DNA from: CAVZTX01 sp963778375
Lineage (GTDB): Bacteria; Chloroflexota; Ktedonobacteria; Ktedonobacterales; Ktedonobacteraceae
Assembly (NCBI GenBank): GCA_963778375.1
Contig: CAVZTX010000027.1
Location: forward strand, 62,001-126,000
Direction: 5' to 3'
DNA length: 64,000 nt
Positions 44,726 to 52,594 of this stretch are shown one piece after another (the stretch's first letter is position 1; each line of letters begins with the position of its first letter). The notes beneath the pieces were generated by a model. The model was not told the DNA's origin and made no database searches. It was given only the letters and a program-made list of their open reading frames with translations. A program made the position numbers and the translations under genes.

Positions 44726-47700
44726 CTAGAGTGCAGCAATACATGACGGAGCAAGCAGGAGTACCGAAGGAATTCGCTCAGGGGACGCTAATCTTAGTAA
44801 TTGATACCCTGTTCCTGCTATTCCAAGCATGAGTCCTGGCGTCTCTACACCCATTGGCACCCCGGTCACCCATCCCTCTTTCTCGATACTATCCAGAAGC
44901 ATCGACTTGAGATGCTGTACCGGTTCTTCATACTGCGATAGTGAAAGGAGTCTGACTGCGCTCTGGACAAACTCCAAATTGCCCATATCGCCGTGACACA
45001 AGCAATGATTCAGGCCAAAGCCGTGAGCAAACGTGGTCTGAAGAGCTGCATCTATTTCTGGACGGAGAGCCGGATCATCTACATACTGTAGCGAATCTAA
45101 ACGAGCCAGTCCAATTCCTGGAGCGCCATGGCACCAGGCAATCATGTAAGAGTTGTCCTCTAGTGATTCTACCTCTGTTTGCGAATCGCTTGTGGCTCGT
45201 GGGCGAAACTCCTTGCGTAAATCAGGCCAGTTGCGTTTTTCTAGCGAAAAGAGGCTTCGCTCATATTCCATAGCAGCAAACGCAGTTTGGCGGAAGCGTT
45301 CTTCCCCACTCACCGCTGCAAGACGCAGCAAATTCAAGGCAATACCAGCATTCCCATGCGCAAACCCTGTAAGTGGCGTTTCCTCCAGCTTTGTGCTCCA
45401 GCCGATCCCACTATTCTGGGGCTTGGCTTTCTTAATGAGATGATCTCCACATTGGATAGCAGTTGCTAGCGTTGCCTCTGATGGCGCAACTGCATACAGG
45501 CTGAGTAAAGCTGCTATACAACCGGCCGAACCGCTACTTATGTCAATCATCTCATCCCTGGCAATCACGTCGGGGAGCAGTTTGACGATCTCCTCAGCCT
45601 CCTGATACAGTGCGGGGTCGTTCCAAATCGCTCCCAGATGGGAGAGAAGATAGATGAAGGAGCCAAATCCAGAAAAAGCACCGATACCAGCAAATTCAGG
45701 ACTCTGCTTTTGCCACTCAACTTGAGCCCGCGTGCTTGCCAGAGCACCTCTAGCTAACGTTGAATAACGCTCCTCGCCTGTCAACTGACCCAGATATGCA
45801 AGGAAGAGTGCTATGCCTGGAGTACCGCTGTATAAATCTGTAAAAGTCGGCACTAGGTACCATTCCCGGTCCATCATTACGTCAACACCTATCCACCCCA
45901 CCGACTCTTCATTACGAAGGGCAAGCTGGCAGAGGCGGTCTCCTACGGAACGAGCGGCTGTGATCAACTGTTCATAGCTAACACTACTCTGCTGCGATGG
46001 GTGCAGGTGTAATTGCGGCATTGCCGCCTGTTTGATTCCCAAAATCACACTTGTGAACGATGCTCGTATGATCCATAGTTGCTTCTCAAGGTCTTGCTCG
46101 TCAAGCTGTTGGATGCGCTTGCTCACCGTATTCAGTCCGGACTCCTCAAAAAAATCAGCGATGATCTCACCCCGGCTAGTGATGAGGGTACGGGAGTCCA
46201 GGCGAGTTGTGAAGAAGGGAATATCCCCAGCCAGTAAATCGGCTCGCTCTGCCATAATGACTCTAGATAAATAAGCCTGTTGCTCGATCCCAAGCCATAG
46301 ACGATCAAAGAAACGGTCACGATCAAGGGCATCGCGCAAAAGGTTGGGATGGAAACTCTCTGTCAGCAGCAAAAAATAGGCTCTCGTCGGGCGCAGCAAA
46401 CAACGTACTTCGTCATGAGTAAAACGTGGAATGATTTCTGTCATGAGCGGTTGACGAAGTTGCATAAGCAGCCGATATGTAGCGGCAAAGCCTGTTGCAA
46501 TGCTGTCACTATACTCCAGGATATTGATCTCCTGTCCGTTTAACTTTGGTTGATTTTCCTTGAGCGGAATTGCCACGCGTTCACGCATGATACGCATCTG
46601 ATCTGTTCCCAGTTCTTTCCAGATAGGAACGGGAGTCGGCGTCAATTGCCCTGCAAAGCCTCCTAGACCAGATATATCCACGCCTTCCGCTTGATCACTC
46701 GACCAGATGCGTTGAGGCAACATACCAATCCTCAGAACAGAATGACCGATAGCTTTATCAGCAGGATTGATTTGCGGCGCATCCTCACCCAGACGTGGAT
46801 GGAAGAGCGCCTCGAGGTCCACTAATACGGGATGCTCGCCAGATGCAATCAGATTTTCTGCATGGAAGTCCGTCGCCTCTAATGCATAGAGTAAAGCCAG
46901 GTATCCCCCCTGTCGCTGATAAAAACGCTCGATCTCTTCTCGGGAAGTGCAATCACGTGCAGGTACGAATTCGGACCAACCATAGGTTTGCTTATCGATA
47001 ATGGTCAGCATGCGGAATGCAGGCTGTTGTCCCTGTGCATTCAACCAGCTAAGCAACTCTTGAAAATGGACATCAAGCGCCATTGCTCGTGGTTTATAGA
47101 TCAAGCGAAAACCAGAACTCCATGTCAGAATGGCCACACTACGGCCACCTCGATGGGTATCACCGGCCCCCTGCTTGATTTCTACGAGTACACCCGGATC
47201 ACCACCTGGCAGAAATACACCCTGTATCTCCTCCCAATCGGCACAAAGACGCTCTAATAATTCCTGTTCACAGTCAACCCAACGATCAAGGGTCTCCACA
47301 AGTACACGAGCAAGGACGGCATATTCCTCCAGTAGAAACAGCATTTTCTCCGGTTGACTAAGCTCTTTTAAAAAGGTCTGAAAGCGTTCTTCAGGAGTCT
47401 CGCCTTGCAGGCGTCCTTGCATACGGGCGACATGCATTTCAAGAACAATAGTTTTGCTGAGTATGGGGAAAATAATCGGCGGTATATTCGCAAAGAGCAG
47501 TGCAATGATCGTCTGTGGATCAAAAGGAAGAGTGCTATACTGCTGGATAAGTTCTTGTATTCTCGCTCCCAGGCGAAACAATTTCCTCTTTAACAATGAC
47601 CTGAGTGTATTGAAAAATGCCACCCCCTGTGCATCCTGACCCCCATGTGAGGGTGACAATGTGAAATCAGCAGCATCTTGCTCGGTAAACGCTGTGAGCA

Positions 47701-48022
47701 GTTCTATGAACCAACCAGGCGGTGAAGCATTATCGGTTGAAATCGCTTCTATTGGTTCATCTAGAAGTGTAAGCAGATCATCTTCGGTAAGAGAATCCAT
47801 GGCCAGGCGTTTGGCAAAATAATCGTCCTTGTTAAATGGCGATTGCTCTTTCCAACGTTGGAGCCGTTGCTTCGCCCTATCGCTTGCATGGAAGGTATTC
47901 CCCTCTGTGTTTTTCCCCTTGAAGGCAATGCGCTCAATCAGTGGAGTTGCGCGATACCACCAGTTGGCCTTTTGCCAGGAAAGTAAAGGATGATCGCCTG
48001 ATTTCGATGCCATTTCTTGCAT
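44726..48022 (-). CDS. lanM: Type 2 lanthipeptide synthetase LanM
   Basis: About 1098 residues from ATG 48022 (GGGAAGAG upstream; ATG 48058 would add 12). The N-terminal dehydratase domain (DUF4135) includes LIYKPRAM and FHAENLIASGEHPVLVDLEALFHP, where Ser/Thr are phosphorylated and eliminated. The C-terminal LanC-like cyclase has GFAHGNAGIA, WCHGAPGIGL and LCHGDMGNLE; the last two supply the zinc ligands Cys976 and Cys1021-His1022 (numbered from 48058). The enzyme dehydrates Ser in the core peptides and adds Cys to make lanthionine. It lies between the left precursor gene and the transport genes. Confidence 0.95.
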   Translation of the reverse strand: MQEMASKSGDHPLLSWQKANWWYRATPLIERIAFKGKNTEGNTFHASDRAKQRLQRWKEQSPFNKDDYFAKRLAMDSLTEDDLLTLLDEPIEAISTDNASPPGWFIELLTAFTEQDAADFTLSPSHGGQDAQGVAFFNTLRSLLKRKLFRLGARIQELIQQYSTLPFDPQTIIALLFANIPPIIFPILSKTIVLEMHVARMQGRLQGETPEERFQTFLKELSQPEKMLFLLEEYAVLARVLVETLDRWVDCEQELLERLCADWEEIQGVFLPGGDPGVLVEIKQGAGDTHRGGRSVAILTWSSGFRLIYKPRAMALDVHFQELLSWLNAQGQQPAFRMLTIIDKQTYGWSEFVPARDCTSREEIERFYQRQGGYLALLYALEATDFHAENLIASGEHPVLVDLEALFHPRLGEDAPQINPADKAIGHSVLRIGMLPQRIWSSDQAEGVDISGLGGFAGQLTPTPVPIWKELGTDQMRIMRERVAIPLKENQPKLNGQEINILEYSDSIATGFAATYRLLMQLRQPLMTEIIPRFTHDEVRCLLRPTRAYFLLLTESFHPNLLRDALDRDRFFDRLWLGIEQQAYLSRVIMAERADLLAGDIPFFTTRLDSRTLITSRGEIIADFFEESGLNTVSKRIQQLDEQDLEKQLWIIRASFTSVILGIKQAAMPQLHLHPSQQSSVSYEQLITAARSVGDRLCQLALRNEESVGWIGVDVMMDREWYLVPTFTDLYSGTPGIALFLAYLGQLTGEERYSTLARGALASTRAQVEWQKQSPEFAGIGAFSGFGSFIYLLSHLGAIWNDPALYQEAEEIVKLLPDVIARDEMIDISSGSAGCIAALLSLYAVAPSEATLATAIQCGDHLIKKAKPQNSGIGWSTKLEETPLTGFAHGNAGIALNLLRLAAVSGEERFRQTAFAAMEYERSLFSLEKRNWPDLRKEFRPRATSDSQTEVESLEDNSYMIAWCHGAPGIGLARLDSLQYVDDPALRPEIDAALQTTFAHGFGLNHCLCHGDMGNLEFVQSAVRLLSLSQYEEPVQHLKSMLLDSIEKEGWVTGVPMGVETPGLMLGIAGTGYQLLRLASPERIPSVLLLAPSCIAAL

Positions 48023-48377
48023 TGATTGATCTCTTCCCTTTGCAGATTCACAGCCCATTATGGCTCGAACTGCATTCTTTCAGTTAAACGCTACTACATT
48101 CAATCAGAAAACGCTTTAGAAGACTTTGAAGTTTCACCTAAGTCTGTATTGGGAAGTAAGATTTGCACTGATTTTGAATAGCCATAAATCATAAAAGATT
48201 TGTATAAATCCCGCTAACAGACTGATTTCCACTGCAAAGGTATGTTTACCTCTACAGTGGAAATCGTTTGTACAGATTAGTTGACTCAAAACACTGGCCC
48301 AAACTCCAAATTGGAGGCCGCAGCCATTCAAACCAGTATTTGTTGCGTCTGTCAGTAACTTCGTCGATGCCGCGCTC
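48023..48377 (-). other. lanA1-lanM intergenic region
   Basis: 355 bases between precursor 1 and lanM. The part nearest the precursor belongs to the duplicated block and contains the conserved hairpin at 48224-48265. A hairpin here would allow more precursor than enzyme mRNA, as is common in lantibiotic operons. No gene is seen. Confidence 0.6.
48224..48265 (-). promoter_or_regulatory. Conserved hairpin downstream of precursor 1
   Basis: GATTTCCACTG (48224-48234) and CAGTGGAAATC (48255-48265) pair over 11 bases, with an inner AGGTA/TACCT stem and TGTT loop. The same outer stem with a different inner stem occurs at 51196-51237. No T tract follows, so it could be a weak terminator or a processing/stability element. 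Confidence 0.55.
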
Positions 48378-48638
48378 TTAGCAAACGAAAGCGAAGCTAC
48401 AACCGAAGCTGTTGCATTGGAAGCTGACACAAAAGCCGCTACAATGGTCACTGTTGTTGTTACAATTGTGACTGTTACCACCCTTTTTGTGGCTACCACC
48501 GCCATATACAAGCTCCAGATCGGCATCGGTCAGTTCAATTTCGCCAACCGGGTTCAGCGGGAGGCTGCGGCGCTGCTCGTCGCTCAAGCTTCCACGATAC
48601 TCGTCGTCTTTCCATGCACGTACGATGTCAAAACTCAC
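48378..48638 (-). CDS. lanA1: Lanthipeptide precursor 1 (mersacidin-like leader)
   Basis: 86 residues from GTG 48638 with AAGGAG seven bases upstream. The leader (47 residues: SFDIVRAWKDDEYRGSLS, ELTDADLELVYGG) belongs to the mersacidin/lichenicidin group of LanM substrates and ends in a Gly-Gly cut site. The 39-residue core has six Cys and seven Ser, no Thr. Each Cys follows a Ser: SHNC, SDHC, SGFC, SFQC, SFGC and SFAFVC, so six small consecutive lanthionine rings can be predicted. A second KKGG occurs six residues into the core. The gene lies just upstream of lanM on the same strand. Confidence 0.93.
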   Translation of the reverse strand: MSFDIVRAWKDDEYRGSLSDEQRRSLPLNPVGEIELTDADLELVYGGGSHKKGGNSHNCNNNSDHCSGFCVSFQCNSFGCSFAFVC

Positions 48639-48938
48639 TTGTTGCTCCTTTCTCTACTACCTTAATGAAAATAGTAGAACATTTTCAACTACATACTAAC
48701 AATTGATCCTTTAGTCATTGATGCGCGTTAAGGCCACTTAACTAAATCCCAGATAGATGGAAACCCGATTAGTGAGCTAGAAGCTCTTTTAATGCTTGCG
48801 TGTCCATTTATATCGAGTTTTCTAGCTTTGTCCTAACGCATCATCCATTACTACAACTTATAATATAGAATAAGGATAAGCTGTTGTCATCGGTCAAATG
48901 GCCTATCTTCAGGATCCGAAGGAAGAAATTCGATTGCT
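48639..48938 (-). promoter_or_regulatory. Upstream region of precursor 1 with conserved pre-RBS palindrome
   Basis: 300 bases between the regulator remnant and precursor 1. CTACTA (48654-48659) and TAGTAG (48672-48677) form an inverted repeat ending next to the ribosome-binding site, repeated exactly at 51624-51647 before precursor 2. The promoter should lie in this stretch but I cannot fix its boxes with confidence. No gene is seen. Confidence 0.5.
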
Positions 48939-49270
48939 TCACTTCCCGGAAACTCTATGGACTAACCCTAGTTCGATGGCTCGGACAGCCGCCTGGGTAC
49001 GATCAGAAACATCCAGCTTAGCAAGGATATGTTCCACATGGATTTTGACCGTGCTCACACTCAAAATCAAACTTTGGGCGATCTCCCGGTTGGTCTGCCC
49101 CTGCGTAAGCAATTGCAGCACTTCGCGCTCACGCCGGGATAGCTGTCCTGGCATCAGTTCCTCTTGTGACATCTCATCTCCATGTGCCGAAGCAAGTGAA
49201 CCACGATTACTTTGTTCAGCATCGATTCTCCACGCAGTACCGCATAGCACATTTCAGGTTCACCGGTTGC
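48939..49270 (-). pseudogene. Truncated NarL/LuxR-type response regulator (HTH end only)
   Basis: Duplicate of the 3' end of the regulator gene at 51902. The first part is readable in another frame as YAVLRGESMLNK, against YTVLRGESMLNK in the complete gene, then frames break by small indels. The last 70 residues (LSRREREVLQLLTQGQTNRE, STVKIHVEHILAKLDVSDRT) remain intact and almost identical. The receiver domain is absent. A GTG-started reading frame from 49250 could still make a 103-residue protein with a complete DNA-binding domain, but the fused N-terminus is out-of-frame sequence. Confidence 0.8.
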
Positions 49271-49425
49271 CTTCTGCGCCTATGGCCACCTGCTGCGTCA
49301 ATGTACAGGCTCTCATAAAATCGTTCTTTAATTTGTCCCAAATTGGTAGTATGCTTACTCTCTCAGCACCTGAACAACCTTACGATCGCCTGTACTTAGA
49401 TCACAACAGTATCAAGAAGACTTGA

Positions 49426-50724
49426 TTAGCAATAGAATTCGGTCAGTGTCTGAATGCCGCTCTTACCAGTATAAGAGCCCACGGCCCAGAGTTGAGTGGT
49501 GCCGGGAATCAGTGTCACACCATTCAGAACGTTATCTCCAGATCCAGCATTTGGGCTGGAGACGATGCCCCATTTAGAGCCATACCGCTCTTCGATAAGC
49601 GTTCGGCTAGGGTAATAATGGCCGTTAGCAGCTTTGTATCCATCGGAGCCCCCAACAGCCCACATACTCGTCGCAGAGACGGCTGCAACACTATTGAGAT
49701 AGGAGTAATAGTTATTGTGAGACCGGCGATTAGGGCTGGAAATGAGATTCCAGCTTATGCCATTCCATTGATCAACCACAGTCTTGGAACTTGATCCAGT
49801 TATGTTGGATCCGGCCTCAACGAACTGGTCTGTGCCAGGTATCTGGCTGACTCCAAATAGCTGCTCGATGGAGCCAAATCGCCCGGTACTCTGCCCGATA
49901 ACATTACTCCAACTGGTACCATCCCAGTGCTTATAGAGTCCGTAGGCCTGACTAGGGTTGCCGACCACTCCGTACTCTCCAACAGCCCAGGCATCATTTG
50001 CATTATTCACAGCAATTCCGCCTAAAAAGCTTTGCGTTTGAGAGCCCCAAGTGGTCGGATCAGGACTGGGAATGATAGTCCAGTTCGTGCCGTCGTATTG
50101 CTCGATGAGTGTCTGGAAGGTAGGAGTGCCCACATTGTTGAACATGGTTCCCACTGCCCAGAGCTCGTTCGTGCCGGGAATCACTGCGACCCCGGTGAAG
50201 CCTCCGGAGTAGCCTGAAGGCAGGCTTGCAGTGGATACTACCTTCCAGCTCAAGCTCGCGACATCCCATTGTTCAGCTAGTGGAGTGTCGCTGGAGGATG
50301 TTCCAGAGTTGGAGTAGCCCACAGCCCATACATCATCAGTGGAGATAGCTGCTACTCCCCTGAGGACATTGTTTGTTCCAGGATTGGAACTGGTAACGAT
50401 GCTCCAAGAAGAGCCATTCCAGTTCTCAACCAAGGTAGAAAGGTTAGGGGTAGTATTGGCTGAAGTGCCCACAGCCCATACATCAGTAGCAGAAATAGCG
50501 GCTACTGCCTGCAAGGTATCCCCACTTGAGGCAACATTTGCGCTAGGAATGATATGCCAGGATCCACAGTTCGATGCCTGACTCGCAGCAGCATGCCTTG
50601 CGGAGGAAGAGCTACCGGCTGCATGGGTGTTCAATCGTGCTGAACCAAGTATGGTAAGACAAAGAACCAGGATAAGGAGGGAACAAACAGCAATCGTTTG
50701 CTTCCAGTGTGAAGAGAGACGCAT
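49426..50724 (-). CDS. Secreted beta-propeller-like repeat protein
   Basis: About 432 residues from ATG 50724. The Sec signal (KQTIAVCSLLILVLCLTILG, cleavage near THAAG) is followed by about seven repeats, each with a WAVG core (TDVWAVGTS, DDVWAVGYS, NELWAVGTM, NDAWAVGEY, TSMWAVGGS, TQLWAVGSY) and a W.I..SPN-like start. These repeats are typical of bacterial surface propellers; no catalytic residues are evident. It sits between the two copies of the duplicated lanthipeptide block and has no obvious link to biosynthesis. Confidence 0.7.
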   Translation of the reverse strand: MRLSSHWKQTIAVCSLLILVLCLTILGSARLNTHAAGSSSSARHAAASQASNCGSWHIIPSANVASSGDTLQAVAAISATDVWAVGTSANTTPNLSTLVENWNGSSWSIVTSSNPGTNNVLRGVAAISTDDVWAVGYSNSGTSSSDTPLAEQWDVASLSWKVVSTASLPSGYSGGFTGVAVIPGTNELWAVGTMFNNVGTPTFQTLIEQYDGTNWTIIPSPDPTTWGSQTQSFLGGIAVNNANDAWAVGEYGVVGNPSQAYGLYKHWDGTSWSNVIGQSTGRFGSIEQLFGVSQIPGTDQFVEAGSNITGSSSKTVVDQWNGISWNLISSPNRRSHNNYYSYLNSVAAVSATSMWAVGGSDGYKAANGHYYPSRTLIEERYGSKWGIVSSPNAGSGDNVLNGVTLIPGTTQLWAVGSYTGKSGIQTLTEFYC

Positions 50725-51195
50725 AGACAAATCTCACTTTCTCTATTTATTAATAGACAGCAAGGAATACACCGCATCTATTATCCTCTAATATAGAGAT
50801 AAGTAAAGAGAGAAAAGGTGGAGATTCGGTTAAGATAAAGTTACATTTTATGCCTGTCAGTGAATTTTTAGGAAACTTAGGACATTCCGTTATGGAATCG
50901 TTCTATATTTTGTAGTATTCTATGTTTTCCATCATCTACGTTTTGCGTGAGTTGCTGACAGGATAAGAGGGTCAATGATGCTATTGAGAGGATCTCCGAG
51001 GCTACAAACGGCTGAAACAAGCCGGTGACACTTTGGGGGCATGGCAGAGTATGAGGTGTGTAGCAGTAAAGTCATGAAGTACTTCGGACTCAAGCTATAT
51101 AGCGGGTCAGCCACACATTGGCTGGCTAGCTCTTTTGCAAAGAAGAACAGGCACAAAGCGTATAGAAGTTTTGGCATAAATCTCGCTAACAGACT

Positions 51196-51237
51196 GATTT
51201 CCACTGTAGAGGTATACGCACCTCTGCAGTGGAAATC
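51196..51237 (-). promoter_or_regulatory. Conserved hairpin downstream of precursor 2
   Basis: Same 11-base outer stem as at 48224-48265 (GATTTCCACTG and its complement), with an inner AGAGGT/ACCTCT stem. The inner stem differs from the left copy but still pairs. Confidence 0.55.
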
Positions 51238-51255
51238 GTTTGTACAGATTCACTG

Positions 51256-51313
51256 GCAACAAACACTGTACGAACTGTGGATTCGAGGCCACAGTTCGTA
51301 CAGTGTTTGTTGC
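51256..51313 (-). terminator. Perfect 25-bp inverted repeat after precursor 2
   Basis: Arms 51256-51280 and 51289-51313 (starting GCAACAAACACTGTACG) are exact complements, with an 8-base loop. It begins 32 bases after the precursor 2 stop. The matching place in the left copy has only a degenerate structure. A T tract is lacking on the minus strand, so termination is likely but not proven. Confidence 0.6.
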
Positions 51314-51344
51314 GTCTGCTAGTGACTTCGTCGGTGCCCTGCTA

Positions 51345-51608
51345 TTAGCAAATAGCAGCGGCACTACAGAAGAAGCTGTTGCATTGGAAGCTGACACAAA
51401 AGCCGCTACAATGGTCACTGTTGTTGTTACAATTGTGACTGTTACCACCCTTTTTGTGGCTACCACTACCGCCATATACAAGCTCCAGATCGGCATCGGT
51501 CAGTTCAATTTCGCCAACCGGGTTCACCGGGAGGCTGCGGCGCTGCTCGTCGCTCAAGCTCCCACGATACTCGTCGTCTTTCCAGGCGCGTACGATGTCA
51601 AAGCTCAC
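51345..51608 (-). CDS. lanA2: Lanthipeptide precursor 2 (mersacidin-like leader)
   Basis: 87 residues from GTG 51608 with AAGGAG seven bases upstream. The 47-residue leader differs from precursor 1 at one position (LPVNP for LPLNP). The core has 40 residues: an extra Ser after Gly-Gly, then the same sequence up to QCNSF, then FCSAAAIC in place of GCSFAFVC. Predicted rings: SHNC, SDHC, SGFC, SFQC, SFFC and SAAAIC. The variation is limited to the last two rings. It stands 293 bases after the regulator gene and has no dedicated synthetase, so it is presumably processed by the LanM and exporter 3 kb away. Confidence 0.92.
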   Translation of the reverse strand: MSFDIVRAWKDDEYRGSLSDEQRRSLPVNPVGEIELTDADLELVYGGSGSHKKGGNSHNCNNNSDHCSGFCVSFQCNSFFCSAAAIC

Positions 51609-51623
51609 TTATTGCTCCTTTCT

Positions 51624-51647
51624 CTACTACCTTAACGAAAATAGTAG
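51624..51647 (-). promoter_or_regulatory. Palindrome next to the precursor 2 ribosome-binding site
   Basis: CTACTA and TAGTAG, 12 bases apart, conserved with 48654-48677. It could form a small stem in the mRNA 5' of AAAGGAG. Confidence 0.4.
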
Positions 51648-51901
51648 AACTTCTTCAACAGTTTCAAACAATTTACATTGCTCCATTAGTTGGCGTTAAG
51701 AATCACTAGCTAAATATTAGATAGATTAGAAACCTATTAGTGTTCTGATGGCTCCTCCATTACTATATTGGCAACCTCTATCTAGTTTTCTAGCTTTGTT
51801 CCCAACACGCTATCCATAAATAGACTTTAGAATATGTAGTACACTTTGTCATCGGTCATATGGCCTATTTTCAGGACCGCACGGAAAGAAAGCCGATTGC
51901 T

Positions 51902-52594
51902 TCATTCCCCAGAGACTGGATGCAGTAACCCTAGTTCGATAGCTCGCACAGCAGCCTGCGTACGGTCAGAAACACCAAGCTTGGCAAGGATATGCTCCAC
52001 ATGGATTTTAACCGTGCTCACACTCAAAATCAAGCTGTGGGCAATTTCCCGGTTGGTCTGACCTTGTGTGAGCAATTGCAGGACTTCGCGCTCACGTCGA
52101 GATAGCCGTCCTGTGGGCAGTTCCTCTTCTTGTGACATCTCGCTCTCCATATGTCTGAACAACTGAACCACGATTTCTTTGTTCAGCATAGACTCTCCAC
52201 GTAGTACGGTATATACTACATTCATCAGTTCGGGTTGAGAAATATCTTTGAGTACATAGCCTACGGCACCTGCTTTAATCGCCTCATAGAGATAGTCGGG
52301 ATTTTCGTGCATAGTTACGAGAATTACGCTAGTTGATGAGCACTCCTGTTTGATAGCCCGGCACGTAGTCAGCCCATCCATCTCTGGCATACGCACATCA
52401 ATAAGAGCCAGATTGGGTTGCAATCGGCGGCAAAGCTCCAGCACCTCACGCCCATTTGCCGCCTCGCCTACCACCTCCACTCCTCTTTGACCGGTAAGCA
52501 TAGCACGTAAACCAGCCCGAGCAAGCTCATGGTCATCAGCAATCACCAAACGAGCTGGCTTAGTCTTTCTCCAGAGTAATAGATCATTGCTCAT
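51902..52594 (-). CDS. NarL/LuxR-family response regulator
   Basis: 230 residues from ATG 52594. Receiver domain: VIADDHELARAGLRAML, phospho-acceptor Asp in LALIDVRMPEMDGL, and the Lys of GYVLKDIS. The LuxR/GerE HTH follows (LSRREREVLQLLTQGQTNRE). It overlaps the end of the kinase gene by 11 bases, so the pair is co-translated. Its place next to precursor 2 suggests control of lanthipeptide production; the kinase supplies the signal. Confidence 0.93.
   Translation of the reverse strand: MSNDLLLWRKTKPARLVIADDHELARAGLRAMLTGQRGVEVVGEAANGREVLELCRRLQPNLALIDVRMPEMDGLTTCRAIKQECSSTSVILVTMHENPDYLYEAIKAGAVGYVLKDISQPELMNVVYTVLRGESMLNKEIVVQLFRHMESEMSQEEELPTGRLSRREREVLQLLTQGQTNREIAHSLILSVSTVKIHVEHILAKLGVSDRTQAAVRAIELGLLHPVSGE

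Larger units (their letters stand above)
48195..49270 (-). repeat. Duplicated precursor-regulator block, left copy
   Basis: Homologous to about 51168-52230. It covers the hairpin, the precursor gene, the upstream leader and the 3' part of a LuxR-type regulator gene. The copies are nearly identical in the precursor leader region and more diverged in the noncoding parts. Confidence 0.85.
50725..51344. other. Intergenic region with right-copy hairpins
   Basis: About 620 bases. The left part (50725-51160) is AT-rich upstream sequence of the propeller gene with no clear feature. The right part belongs to the duplicated block and holds a conserved hairpin (51196-51237) and a perfect 25-bp inverted repeat (51256-51313). 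I see no lanM copy or remnant here, so precursor 2 depends on the single lanM gene. Confidence 0.6.
51168..52230 (-). repeat. Duplicated precursor-regulator block, right copy
   Basis: Homologous to about 48195-49270, same orientation. Here the regulator gene continues intact beyond the repeat boundary and into the kinase gene, so this copy is probably the source. Confidence 0.85.

Noticed and set aside
51107..51496. 129-codon minus-strand frame overlapping precursor 2
   Set aside because: Reads the same duplicated DNA as precursor 2 in another frame, starts inside it and runs through the inverted repeat.
51240..51635. Plus-strand frame opposite precursor 2 (and its equal at 48417-48665)
   Set aside because: Both exist only because the precursor genes are duplicated; the minus-strand frames have leader, Gly-Gly site, Cys pattern and ribosome-binding sites.
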